Shown: piece after piece, positions 16,387 through 24,498 of the stretch
Position numbering within the stretch: position 1 is the first letter of the stretch
How the letters are laid out: each line of letters opens with the position of its first letter
Assembly: GCF_017312365.1 (NCBI RefSeq)
Contig: NZ_BLJI01000006.1
Span: forward strand, 62,001 to 126,000
Direction: 5' to 3'
Source: Chroococcus sp. FPU101
GTDB taxonomy: Bacteria; Cyanobacteriota; Cyanobacteriia; Cyanobacteriales; Microcystaceae
Length of the DNA stretch: 64,000 nt
Translations under genes and position numbers: made by a program
The notes under the pieces: model-generated
What the model saw: the letters and a program-made list of their open reading frames with translations, nothing else
What the model was told of the DNA's origin: nothing
Database searches by the model: none

Positions 16387-17598
16387 ATGATTAATAAGAA
16401 ATTGATTGCTTCTTTATCTTTAGTTCCCTGGGCAGCGATGCTTGCTTTTCTCCCTTTTCCTGAATTATCGTCAGAGCGGGTTGAGGCTTTTCCATCGCAG
16501 CAAGTTCCCGTAGAATATGAAAATCAGACAATCGGATCTGTTGAAATGCCTGATTGGAATTATTTTAGTTTTTCTGATTTTGAGCCAGTTTTGACTTCAG
16601 GTTCAATTAATTCTTCTGAGTATGATGTTAATGAAGTTGGCTATGATCTCTCAAGACAGTGGAATAGTGGCGATCGCATAGAATCAATCCTGACTTTGGG
16701 TGATTTAGAAGAAATTATGGATGCCCAACAGTTTTCTCTAGATAATATCTCTGAGATTACAGGAGATGATCTGTCTTTTGTTTCACTCGATCAGTTTCCT
16801 TTACTGGGGCAATCTACTTTAAGTGAATTAGTTAATACAATTCCTCAGTGGCAAAATCTTAATCTACGTGTTAAAAATGTTCCTGCTTTAGCTAAATTGC
16901 TTAATGGTCAGACTATTCCTGGAATGAAGGCTGGCCCTAATCAACGTGTGGCTAAGGTACTTAAGTGGTCTAAGTTTGCTAATCTATCTTTTTCACAAAT
17001 GCCTCCTGCAATGCAACAGACGCTTAATATTACTCAAGTGACGGGTGCATCTAGTGTTCCTTTGGAAAATTATAAAGGGTGGGAGACTCAAAAGCTTGAC
17101 CAGATTCCTGGCTTAAAAAAAGTTCCGTTTTCTAAGATGCCTTCAGCTTTAGTTCCTGAGATTGCTGGTATTGCTCGGATTGATGCGCTTTGGGGAACCG
17201 AGGAAGCAAAGCGATATCGTACCATTACTGGAAGTTATCAACAGGGTTTTCAAGTTCCTTGTAATGAAAACTGTGCCTATCTTGAATTAGATGATATTGA
17301 GGGGACTGGCCGCACCATTCGGAGCGAGTTTGAAGGAAAACAGTGGATCAGTGGTAAGTATCAGAAAGTTAATGGAGGAAGTGGTTGTTTAAAGATGGTC
17401 AATGGAGGAAAGGAACCTACAGGACGACATCCTTTTGGGAAAGCATTTAAAGTTTCTCTTGAGGATACTTCTCAAAGTGATGATACGGCCCAAACTGCTT
17501 TATATTTCAGGATTAAGGTTAAGTGTGGTGCAACCCCCTATTTTTTAGGCCCTTTTCCTTTTCTAAAGGTGGAACGGGATGGCTGGATTATTTATTAG
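16387..17598 (+). CDS. Exported protein of the putative mobilization operon (403 aa)
   Basis: The N-terminal 35 residues form a signal peptide (KKLIASLSLVPWAAMLAFLP). The mature protein is periplasmic or surface-exposed, with repeated short helix-turn segments (FSQMPPAMQQTLNIT, FSKMPSALVPEI; LGDLEEIMDAQQF, LSELVNTIPQW) and a C-terminal beta-rich domain containing CNENCAYLELDDIEGTGRTI. Family not named by me, but proteins of this build accompany cyanobacterial plasmid transfer genes. It is last in the operon and is closed by the terminator at 17605-17627. Confidence 0.6.
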   Translation: MINKKLIASLSLVPWAAMLAFLPFPELSSERVEAFPSQQVPVEYENQTIGSVEMPDWNYFSFSDFEPVLTSGSINSSEYDVNEVGYDLSRQWNSGDRIESILTLGDLEEIMDAQQFSLDNISEITGDDLSFVSLDQFPLLGQSTLSELVNTIPQWQNLNLRVKNVPALAKLLNGQTIPGMKAGPNQRVAKVLKWSKFANLSFSQMPPAMQQTLNITQVTGASSVPLENYKGWETQKLDQIPGLKKVPFSKMPSALVPEIAGIARIDALWGTEEAKRYRTITGSYQQGFQVPCNENCAYLELDDIEGTGRTIRSEFEGKQWISGKYQKVNGGSGCLKMVNGGKEPTGRHPFGKAFKVSLEDTSQSDDTAQTALYFRIKVKCGATPYFLGPFPFLKVERDGWIIY

Positions 17599-17604
17599 TG
17601 AACC

Positions 17605-17627
17605 AAGGAGGAAACAATTTCCTCCTT
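17605..17627. terminator. Bidirectional intrinsic terminator
   Basis: AAGGAGGAAA and TTTCCTCCTT pair perfectly (10 bp) around a CAA loop, with a T-rich flank. It lies between the convergent ends of 16387-17598 (+) and 17634-17837 (-). Confidence 0.75.
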
Positions 17628-17633
17628 TATTAT

Positions 17634-17837
17634 TTAGTTTTCCTCTGTGATTTTAATTTTTCGGGAACCGATCTTTTCTAAAAGTCCTGAGATGCTTACA
17701 CCTTGATCGGCAGCAATCTCTCTTAAAGCTTCCCAGGCTGTTGGTGTAACAGTTACACTATGGAGTGCTTTGGGTTCAGCAGAGTGTCGCATCTGTAGAT
17801 TCTTTAATGAATTGATATGAGTTCCACGTTTTGTCAT
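17634..17837 (-). CDS. Ribbon-helix-helix-like DNA-binding protein (67 aa)
   Basis: The segment HSVTVTPTAWEALREIAADQ followed by GVSISGLLEKIG matches an RHH/CopG arrangement: one beta strand, helix, turn (GVSIS), helix. The basic N-terminal 25 residues may contact DNA. It is divergent from 17929-18762, with a perfect 30-bp palindrome between them, so it probably autoregulates and controls its neighbour. Small RHH regulators are typical for plasmid copy-number or transfer control. Confidence 0.65.
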   Translation of the reverse strand: MTKRGTHINSLKNLQMRHSAEPKALHSVTVTPTAWEALREIAADQGVSISGLLEKIGSRKIKITEEN

Positions 17838-17888
17838 CTGTTTAAAGTTAAATGTTCTATTCTATAATACTTGTTTTTTCGTTCTTTT

Positions 17889-17918
17889 TTCCATAATATA
17901 TATATATATATTATGGAA
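17889..17918. promoter_or_regulatory. 30-bp perfect palindrome in divergent promoter
   Basis: Each 15-nt arm reads TTCCATAATATATAT, meeting its complement at the centre. It sits 51 bp from the RHH gene start and 10 bp from the GTG of 17929-18762. It is the likely operator of the RHH protein and/or of the ParB-like protein; the long TA run could also ease DNA melting. Confidence 0.65.
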
Positions 17919-17928
17919 TGAACCTGAT

Positions 17929-18762
17929 GTGAGTAAGCTTACGGCTATTCAGAAAGAGCGGAAAAAGCAAATCGAACAGGAGCTTTCTGTGGATCTACTG
18001 GTCGTGCCTGAAGTTGAAATTGCAAATTTTGAGAGGATCGGTAAAAATCTGGCGACTATTAGAGACGAAAAGCTATATCTGCCTGATCCACAATTTTCGT
18101 CTTATTACCAGCGCGTTTTCAAATTATCAAGTTCGCGGGTTTATCAGTTTATCGATGCTTATTACGTGATGACCAAGCTTAGAGAGAGTAAAGTAACTCA
18201 GTTACCAAAAAATGAAGCACAGTGTCGTGAATTAGCCAAAAGAAAGGATAATCTGGTGCAAATCTGGAATAAAGCTCTAGAAATTACTGATCGTCCTTCT
18301 AATAAAGTGATTCGAGAAGTTTCTTTTTCTCTTCTTAAAGAGCGTTTGGAGCAGAAATTAATCAGTCGTAATCAGGTTCCCTGTCCTTTTTCAGTGGGTT
18401 CGATTGTTTCGATCAAGCGTTCTGAGCATTCACAGTTTACACGTTGTTGGGGTTATGTCTGCTCGATTAATAATTTTACGGTTACGGTGCAAACTTGGTG
18501 TGGACAGTATCTTTCTAAAATTGAGGATTTAGAGTCTGTTATTGTTCTTGATCAGAAATCATTCAAGAAACACTGCGATCGTCTCTATCAGCTTTTTTTA
18601 AAGCTTGAGGAGCAAGAGGTGAGTGTTAAAGCTTTTTTAAATGAACTTGGTAAATCTTCTCGCGTTAATTTAAGTCTAGTTGAAATTGCGATGTTGGATG
18701 CAATTGAGCAAAGTTTAACCGCTAAAGCCTCTCAACGACAAACACTAACAGCAGTAATTTAA
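17929..18762 (+). CDS. ParB/KorB-like plasmid regulator candidate (277 aa)
   Basis: A GTG start gives a 277-residue protein. The central part resembles the helix-turn-helix region of ParB/KorB-like plasmid proteins: IGKNLATIRDEKLYLPD, FKLSSSRVYQFIDAYYVM and LPKNEAQCRELAKRKDNLVQIWNKAL. The pattern 'LP-NE-Q-R-LAK' is common in cyanobacterial plasmid regulators. A C-terminal part follows with a small beta domain (VGSIVSIKRSEHSQFTRCWG). There is no N-terminal ParB nuclease-like box. The start is only 10 bp from the palindrome, so regulation by the RHH protein or by itself is likely. It is convergent with the UvrD-type helicase (4-bp overlap). Confidence 0.5.
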   Translation: MSKLTAIQKERKKQIEQELSVDLLVVPEVEIANFERIGKNLATIRDEKLYLPDPQFSSYYQRVFKLSSSRVYQFIDAYYVMTKLRESKVTQLPKNEAQCRELAKRKDNLVQIWNKALEITDRPSNKVIREVSFSLLKERLEQKLISRNQVPCPFSVGSIVSIKRSEHSQFTRCWGYVCSINNFTVTVQTWCGQYLSKIEDLESVIVLDQKSFKKHCDRLYQLFLKLEEQEVSVKAFLNELGKSSRVNLSLVEIAMLDAIEQSLTAKASQRQTLTAVI

Positions 18763-20630
18763 GGAATTTGAGTTTTAAGAAGACTGCATTTGATCAGATA
18801 TAATTGCTGAATTTGCTCTTTTTCCTTGTCATCTTGGGCTTCTTTTATTCCTTGTTCGTACTGAAGTACAATTTCATCGATTAATTGTTTTCTAATTTTA
18901 GAAGAATGTTCTGTTAGGTCTAAAGTAAATACCTCTTCAATTGACTTATCTAGTTCTTTGATTTCTCCTGGTTCTTTAGGATTCGCATTTCTTGGGGTAT
19001 TAACTAGATAAAGTTCATTCATTGCTCTAGTCATAGCAACATAAAGTAGATTAATTTCTTGCTCATCTTCCCAAGTTTTTTTATTTTTATTAAAGTAAGG
19101 TAAAGCTTCTGGATTTAGAATAAAAACTCTTCTAGCTTCATCTCCTTTAGCCCGATGAATAGTTGATAATAGAAGTGAAGGTCTGTTTTCATCATCAAAT
19201 AAGTTTAGTAGCTGTTGACAGAACGTATCAAAATTAGGACTTTTAAATTCAGAGTAACAGTATAATAAGCACTTCTGCTCATCTTCATACTGAGCAGCAA
19301 GTAAACTATCTTCATTTTTGTTGGCAGTTTCAATTAGTTTCTGGTAATGAGAATTTAAGTTATCTAGCCATTGAGTCGGCCAATCTAATTTATCCATGAG
19401 ATATTGTTTGGCAATTTCAATAAGGTATTTTCCAATATTTCGTCCTCTGATTTTAGCCGATAAGTTTTTTTGAAGGGCTGCTAGACACCAACGAATTAAC
19501 GGAGCATTGAATCGACTGAGGATTAAATCCCCATCTTGAATCTGATCGAGTACGCCTTGATGTGCAATATATTTAACGCATCCTTGTTCTTTTAGGGGGT
19601 CGCCTTGCAGATAGGGGACAAGGTTTCGGGCTAGTTTGATAATTGAATGGTTGCAGCGATGGCAAATGCTGAGTGGTAAATTTTCTGTGTTAAATTCTTC
19701 CCTTATCTTAGTCCAGGAATTGCTATCACTTCCTTGAAAACCCATAATTGCTTGAAAGCGATCACCAAACAATAAGAGTCTAGCTCCTTGATTGGCTAAA
19801 GATTTAATTAAGGCGATTTGCGAAGCATTTAAGTCTTGGGCTTCATCAACTAAACAATAGTCGTATTTAGGTGGAATCAATTGCCATTTATGGCATAACC
19901 AATGTAGGTCGTCAAAACTAAGTTGTCCTGTTTCTGATGCTATTTTTTCACTTACTTTTAAGTAATAAGTTACGCATCGAATAGCCCATTGAGTGATTCG
20001 TTGTTCTATTAAGGTTTGCTGTATAAAATCGTATTTTTGAGTCGGAAATTGATAATTCAAATTATAATGTGAACAAAGTTTTTGGCATTCTTCTGTATTT
20101 TCAGGATCGGTCAGAGTTTTTTGACAGAAAGAAGCAATCTTTTTAATGAGGTTCCGAAAGAGTTTTAGTTCTAATTTGCCTAGAGGGGTGTCTTCAAAGG
20201 AGTATTTTTCGGGATGGCTTTGGTATTTACTGATGGTCTGTTTGAGAATTGAATTCGGTTTATTTTCATCTAATTTAGCCTGTCCTCTCATCATGGCCAT
20301 CAACAAAGAGAATGCTAGGCTGTGAGAGGTTGAGACGCTGACTCTTGAAATAGGAATTCTCCCTTTGGTTTTTAGTCGTTCTACAATATGAACATTAAAA
20401 GCAATAATTTTGATTCGACTTTTACTGGGTAAAGTTGCCACTGTCCCTTCAATTAATGTGGTTTTTCCTGATCCTGCGACGGCTTCGATGCTGCCATGTC
20501 GATTGCTCGATCCTACCCATTCTAGGATATACCTTTGATATTCATTCCAGGGAAAGGTTTTTACTTCTTTACGCCAATGTTGAGGGGTCATCTTTTCTAA
20601 TGGTTCTTGTGTGAGGTTTGAGTAATTCAT
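18759..20630 (-). CDS. UvrD/Rep-type superfamily 1 helicase (623 aa)
   Basis: The protein shows Walker A EAVAGSGKTTLIEGT near residue 50, DEAQDLNASQ (motif II), LLFGDRFQAIMGFQGSD (motif III) and HRCNHSIIKLARNL (motif IV). The C-terminal motifs are STIHRAKGDEARRVFIL (V) and LLYVAMTRAMNELYLV (VI). This is a complete SF1A 3'-5' helicase set, shorter than chromosomal UvrD/Rep (about 700 residues). It is probably used in plasmid replication, repair or transfer. It is the last minus-strand gene before the ParB-like gene and is well separated (196 bp) from the AlkB-like gene upstream. Confidence 0.85.
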   Translation of the reverse strand: MNYSNLTQEPLEKMTPQHWRKEVKTFPWNEYQRYILEWVGSSNRHGSIEAVAGSGKTTLIEGTVATLPSKSRIKIIAFNVHIVERLKTKGRIPISRVSVSTSHSLAFSLLMAMMRGQAKLDENKPNSILKQTISKYQSHPEKYSFEDTPLGKLELKLFRNLIKKIASFCQKTLTDPENTEECQKLCSHYNLNYQFPTQKYDFIQQTLIEQRITQWAIRCVTYYLKVSEKIASETGQLSFDDLHWLCHKWQLIPPKYDYCLVDEAQDLNASQIALIKSLANQGARLLLFGDRFQAIMGFQGSDSNSWTKIREEFNTENLPLSICHRCNHSIIKLARNLVPYLQGDPLKEQGCVKYIAHQGVLDQIQDGDLILSRFNAPLIRWCLAALQKNLSAKIRGRNIGKYLIEIAKQYLMDKLDWPTQWLDNLNSHYQKLIETANKNEDSLLAAQYEDEQKCLLYCYSEFKSPNFDTFCQQLLNLFDDENRPSLLLSTIHRAKGDEARRVFILNPEALPYFNKNKKTWEDEQEINLLYVAMTRAMNELYLVNTPRNANPKEPGEIKELDKSIEEVFTLDLTEHSSKIRKQLIDEIVLQYEQGIKEAQDDKEKEQIQQLYLIKCSLLKTQIP

Positions 20631-20826
20631 TTAATTGATTTATGATTATTCTAAATTCTTGAGATAAGGTTGATGACAATTTTTATTAACCAATGGGAGA
20701 ATACCAGGTAATAAATACATGATTTGGTATTCTGAAGAAGCTGATTGGCGATCAGCCATAATTCAATGTACCGTTTTGTCTTTATGTATGCGGTTGGCTC
20801 AAAGTAGTTAATTATGGCTATCCAAT

Positions 20827-21426
20827 TCAGTTTTGATTGTTTATCCGAACTTGTCGGCTAACGATGAAATGATTACCCAGAATTCGGTGCAATCCAGAAA
20901 AGCGAAACTTATGTTGTAAGATTAATCCTTCACCTGTATTGAGTGTCCAATCGAAAGTTTGGCTTCGCTTGCATTCAATTCGTGTTGGGGAAAGAGCGAT
21001 GATTGCAATTCTTTCGCCGTAGTTAGTGCGACTATCAAAGTGCCAATCCCAGGGAAGCGGGTATAGCAATGATTCATGGTCTGTACTAGAATGGTCTGTA
21101 CTAGATAAGTCTTTGCAATAATGGAGAACGATCTGATTAATTTTCATCCATTCGTTAAGTCGCTCTCCTACACATTCTAGCCAGATTGGAATTGGATTTG
21201 CTTTTAATTTAAGTGGACTAGGACTATTTAAGGGATGATTTTCGTACCAGCCGTAGTGCTTGATCTGATGCCCTTCAATATGTGGAGTCAAAGCTAAAAG
21301 GCTAGACTGAATAATTCTTTCAATTTGCAATGGTTCTAGAGCATCAGGAATATAGATTCCATTAGCGTTATCGAGGCTTAATCCTTCAATGGGTTCGGTT
21401 GTGTTAGAGATTGGTAAATTTAACAT
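20827..21426 (-). CDS. AlkB-like 2-oxoglutarate/Fe(II) dioxygenase candidate (199 aa)
   Basis: The residues WDWHFDSRTNYGERIAIIAL give an H-x-D pair (H129, D131), FSGLHRI gives a distal His (H180) and SRQVR gives Arg (R191/R194). The order HxD...H...R, the spacing and the length match AlkB-type dioxygenases, and HYGWYENH and INQIVLHYCKD fit their N-terminal strands. AlkB enzymes demethylate alkylated DNA or RNA by oxidation. Call by motif only. A 5-residue in-frame duplication (SSTDH twice, residues 108-117) lies next to the active-site strand. A pair of alternative hairpins precedes the start. The neighbour upstream is a hypothetical protein, downstream a helicase. Confidence 0.6.
   Translation of the reverse strand: MLNLPISNTTEPIEGLSLDNANGIYIPDALEPLQIERIIQSSLLALTPHIEGHQIKHYGWYENHPLNSPSPLKLKANPIPIWLECVGERLNEWMKINQIVLHYCKDLSSTDHSSTDHESLLYPLPWDWHFDSRTNYGERIAIIALSPTRIECKRSQTFDWTLNTGEGLILQHKFRFSGLHRILGNHFIVSRQVRINNQN
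21076..21105. repeat. 15-bp tandem duplication inside AlkB-like gene
   Basis: ATGGTCTGTACTAGA is repeated exactly twice in tandem. It keeps the frame and duplicates the residues SSTDH. Perfect identity suggests a recent slippage event or an expandable loop. Confidence 0.8.
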
Positions 21427-21440
21427 TTTTTAAGGGTGGG

Positions 21441-21486
21441 TGGTAGGGGAATAAAATACCCCTACAGGGGTAAGCAGTAGGGGTAT
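21441..21486 (-). promoter_or_regulatory. Mutually exclusive leader hairpins before AlkB-like gene
   Basis: In the minus-strand transcript, an arm GTAGGGGTATT (21464-21454) can pair perfectly over 11 bp with the upstream AATACCCCTAC (21486-21476), or over 7 bp with the downstream CCCCTAC (21447-21441). The two stems cannot form together, and the second ends about 14 nt before the ATG at 21426. This could be a terminator of the upstream gene or a switch. Confidence 0.45.
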
Positions 21487-21491
21487 TGAGA

Positions 21492-21989
21492 TTAAGCAGC
21501 AATTAGACTTGCTGCTAAATCTTCGGCTGTTATTTGTGAGGTTTGGGTCTGAGGTACTGGTACTATTTCGATTAGAGATTCTTCTAAGCTAAAACTTGCA
21601 CTAGGATCGTTTCTCTTCGATGCTTGAAAGGTTGATTGAAGATTTCTGATTTTTAGATCTTCATAATTCAATTGCATCATGTGATGTACTGGATCTTCTG
21701 AATTGATCGTGGCAACAAGCTCACTGGTTAATTCAGCCAGAAATTGTGCATTTACTTTGGGTTGTTCGATTGAACCGAAAGTTCCCTCAAAGACTTGATT
21801 CCAAGTTTTCCAGTGATCACTGGTGTCTCGGCGTGCTGCTTTAAGTCCAGCCGCTACCAGTCTTCCTAGATCGTTTCTGGCTTGATAGTAGACTGCTTCA
21901 AATTCTTGTCGTTCTTTTGATGTTATGGCAATTCCGTATTTCTTGTTCAGGAATTCTTTGAAAGCAACGGCAGTTTGTTTAGCATCCAT
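21492..21989 (-). CDS. Hypothetical protein, 165 aa
   Basis: Helical soluble protein (AVAFKEFLNKKYGIAITSKE, VYYQARNDLGRLVAAGLKAA) with a Ser/Thr/Gln-rich C-terminal linker and a final LAASLIAA helix. Family not recognised. It is divergent from the AAA+ gene at 22150, with a 160-bp gap full of hairpins, and is followed by the AlkB-like gene. Confidence 0.5.
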   Translation of the reverse strand: MDAKQTAVAFKEFLNKKYGIAITSKERQEFEAVYYQARNDLGRLVAAGLKAARRDTSDHWKTWNQVFEGTFGSIEQPKVNAQFLAELTSELVATINSEDPVHHMMQLNYEDLKIRNLQSTFQASKRNDPSASFSLEESLIEIVPVPQTQTSQITAEDLAASLIAA

Positions 21990-22026
21990 GATTTGTTACT
22001 TATAACAATAAATTTTCAATTTCAAA

Positions 22027-22097
22027 CGCTCGATAGAGCGAAACCCCTTTAAAGGGGTTATCGTTATGTTTTAGGTTATCCCCTAATTGGGGGAAGT
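22027..22097 (+). promoter_or_regulatory. Three stacked hairpins in leader of diverged AAA+ gene
   Basis: CGCTC/GAGCG (22027-22040), the 18-bp palindrome AACCCCTTT/AAAGGGGTT (22042-22059) and TCCCC/GGGGA (about 22079-22094) follow each other. The last is trailed on the plus strand by a long T-rich run. No plus-strand gene ends here, so the terminator-like hairpin would sit in the leader of 22150-23739, as in an attenuator. Confidence 0.45.
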
Positions 22098-22149
22098 TTT
22101 TCTTTTTTTTTCTTTTTATTCTTAAATCAATTTATATTCAATTTAATCT

Positions 22150-23739
22150 ATGGAGAGACTTTTACAACAGTGGAGATCTTTAACTAAACAGGGGATCAAA
22201 ATTATTGGATTATCTTGTTTAAATGTGGATCGATCTTTTGTGTTTCGTTCTTTCTGGCAACAAGCTCAACTTTTTCAAACTTCCTGTTACTATTACAATA
22301 AAGGTTATAAGCATATTCAGCAGTTGTATTGTGAAGAATCTTTTTATCGCTTTGTTCCAACGGGACAAGCTTTCGACCCTGCCTCTAGAGAGCAATTTTC
22401 AAGTGGCTTATATTTAATTGATGATTTTGCTAATTTTAAAGATTTAGATCCAGTTGAGCAAGGCTATCGAGAGGCGGTTTTACAAAATTTACTTGATCTA
22501 ATATCTTTGCAAGATCATGTTTTTATCATTCTTTTATCGAGTTATTTTTCTTTTAGTCAACGCATCAGTGCTGAAATTCCGATTCTAGAGTTGAGTTTGC
22601 CCGATGTTAGCCAAGTTAAGTCTTTGGTAATGTCTTATCTGGCTCCGAGACGAATGGGTTTAGCTGATGAAATTAATCAGCAGCGTCTAGTTAATATTTG
22701 CTGTGGATTGCCAAGGGGAGAAATTCAGCTTGCTTTGAATACAAATGGAGCGTTAGCTCAAGATTTTCCTGATTTAATTCATTTAATGCTCTCCTATAAA
22801 TTGCGTTCATTACGCCAGCTAGGGTTAGAATTTATTAGCGATCCTGATGTGATGGAAGCGGGTGGTTTGGATCTGTTGCAGGAATTTTTAACAAATCGAG
22901 TCGCTAAACTTAATGAACCTGGGGCAGTTCGCTATGGCTTACGACCCCCTAAAGGAATGATTTTATTAGGCCCGCCTGGAACAGGTAAATCTTTGAGTGC
23001 AAAGTTGGCGGCTAAGGCTCTTGGATATCCCTTATTGGGTTTAAGTTGGGGAAATGTTTTAGGATCTGATAATCCTGACTATACTCTAGCGCGGATCTTA
23101 GAAGTCGCCGATACTCTTGATCGTTGTGTATTACTAGCTGATGATTTTGATAAAGGTTTTACGGGTTGGGAATCAGGTGGAGCGTCGCGCCGACTTTCTC
23201 AGAGATTGCTAACTTGGATGCAAGAGCGTACTTCGCACGTTTTTATGATTGCAACGGTTAATCGTATCCAGCTTCTTCCTTCTGAAATCAAGCGTCGTTT
23301 TGATGATGGGGGGATCTGGTTTGTTGATCTTCCCCATCTAGGAGCTTTATATCATGTCTTTCAACTGCATCTTCGTAAATATTTTTCAACTCAGTTTCAA
23401 CATGGAGATCCCTGGAATGAGGATGTCTGGTATAAAATTTTGCAAGGTTATAAGGGTTGTACTCCTGTAGAGATCGCCAATGCTGTAATGCGATGTGCGG
23501 CTCAGTTTTATTGTGAGCTTGGAAAAGAGGAGCGTTCGTCAGCTTCTATCGAGCCTGTGATTACACCAGAGCAATTACTGGATCAGCTTACTCAATTTCA
23601 AAAAGCATCGATTCGTGATGAAGCTGATTTACAAGCGATTCGCAATACGGCTTATTATGCTCGTCCTGCTTCTAGTTCGGATCATAGTATCTTTGCTGCT
23701 CCTAACTCCGAGCTTTTCGATTATGCTTGTGTGAAATAG
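22150..23739 (+). CDS. Diverged Ycf46-like AAA+ ATPase with altered Walker B
   Basis: 529 residues, the same length as the Ycf46-like protein at 4806-6395. The N-terminal half has a degenerate P-loop-like domain. The AAA core has Walker A GPPGTGKS (274-281), sensor 1 ATVNRIQLLPSEIKRRF and a WFVDLP strand that parallels the Ycf46 FFVDLP. Walker B reads CVLLADDFDKGF (326-337), with Asp where the catalytic Glu is expected. It may hydrolyse ATP slowly or act as a nucleotide-dependent clamp. It probably arose by duplication and divergence. It stands alone on the plus strand behind three leader hairpins. The C-terminus is Ser/Ala-rich. Confidence 0.75.
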   Translation: MERLLQQWRSLTKQGIKIIGLSCLNVDRSFVFRSFWQQAQLFQTSCYYYNKGYKHIQQLYCEESFYRFVPTGQAFDPASREQFSSGLYLIDDFANFKDLDPVEQGYREAVLQNLLDLISLQDHVFIILLSSYFSFSQRISAEIPILELSLPDVSQVKSLVMSYLAPRRMGLADEINQQRLVNICCGLPRGEIQLALNTNGALAQDFPDLIHLMLSYKLRSLRQLGLEFISDPDVMEAGGLDLLQEFLTNRVAKLNEPGAVRYGLRPPKGMILLGPPGTGKSLSAKLAAKALGYPLLGLSWGNVLGSDNPDYTLARILEVADTLDRCVLLADDFDKGFTGWESGGASRRLSQRLLTWMQERTSHVFMIATVNRIQLLPSEIKRRFDDGGIWFVDLPHLGALYHVFQLHLRKYFSTQFQHGDPWNEDVWYKILQGYKGCTPVEIANAVMRCAAQFYCELGKEERSSASIEPVITPEQLLDQLTQFQKASIRDEADLQAIRNTAYYARPASSSDHSIFAAPNSELFDYACVK

Positions 23740-23745
23740 AATACA

Positions 23746-24204
23746 TCAAACCTTTATTTTGATGTGCCTCAATTTTTCCAATGCTTCTTTTGTCACTATT
23801 TCTGCTCTAGCTGAAGTGATCTTTCGGACTACTTCATCAGTGTGATGTTCTCCTTTTTCAATGTTTAGTTTCACTCGTTTAATTCCTTTTAGTGGATTCA
23901 CTGCAATGTAATCTTCATATAAAGCCTAGTTAAATAAAGCGATTATTGCTGTACTATAATTGTTTTGAGTTATGTAACTTAGATCGTTGATTTTTTTTAA
24001 ATGTTGAACAATTGCAGTTTTTTGAATGTTTATCACAGCAATTGAACCAAATTCTTCTCGTAATGGTTTAAGAAGTGAACTATAAACTTCTTTACTTCGT
24101 TTAACAAGCTCTGTGCGACCAATAAATTCATCGGCTAATTCATCTAGAATGATCATCGCTATTATTTTTTTAAGTAGATAGAAAAATAATAGCATTTTCC
24201 ACAA
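23746..24204 (-). pseudogene. Remnant of a tyrosine recombinase (N-terminal core-binding domain only)
   Basis: From the likely ATG at 24156 (MIILDELADEFIGRTELVKR) the frame runs through RSKEVYSSLLKPLREEFG and NNYSTAIIALFN, meets a TAG at 23926-23928 and continues in frame with ALYEDYIAVNPLKGIKRVKL to a TGA at 23746. This matches the SAM-like N-terminal domain of phage-type integrases, including the typical 'ALxEDYIxxNPLKGIKR' hinge. The catalytic domain with its R-H-R-Y residues is absent. It is a truncated and nonsense-mutated copy. The degenerate palindrome 24195-24215 covers its promoter side. Confidence 0.65.
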
Positions 24205-24215
24205 ATTGTAGAATT
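24195..24215. promoter_or_regulatory. Degenerate 21-bp palindrome, site 3 of 4
   Basis: TTTTCCACAA and TTGTAGAATT flank one A. The arms differ at a few positions from sites 1 and 2. TTTTCCACA also matches a cyanobacterial DnaA-box consensus. It lies 38 bp upstream of the integrase remnant ATG (24156). Confidence 0.45.
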
Positions 24216-24498
24216 TTTGAATTTTGCTTAAAGTTCAGAAAGCTTATACTATAGAGACTTTAAGCTTTTAATGTTGATTCCTATTTGAGAAAATTAAGAT
24301 AGTTTAGATAATTTTTAAGTACAAATGTTGTATTTTATAGAGCGTCTTTAAGAATTTTTAATTATTGTCGTTTTATTAATTAGATTTAAAGTTTAGTTAT
24401 GCTTAATTATTATTTTTATTATATAATATATTTAAAATCAATTTTGTTTGTTAGAGTAATTATTAAACTTGTAAAAATTTTTAAACTTTATTTTTTTT
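24205..24498. other. AT-rich gap without a gene
   Basis: About 290 bp of very AT-rich sequence between the recombinase remnant and the TnpC-like gene. I see no frame of convincing length and no clear hairpin. It should contain the promoter of 24499-24783. Confidence 0.4.

Noticed and set aside
17889-17918. Palindrome as an intrinsic terminator
   Set aside because: It lies between two divergent starts, not at gene ends, and has no GC stem.
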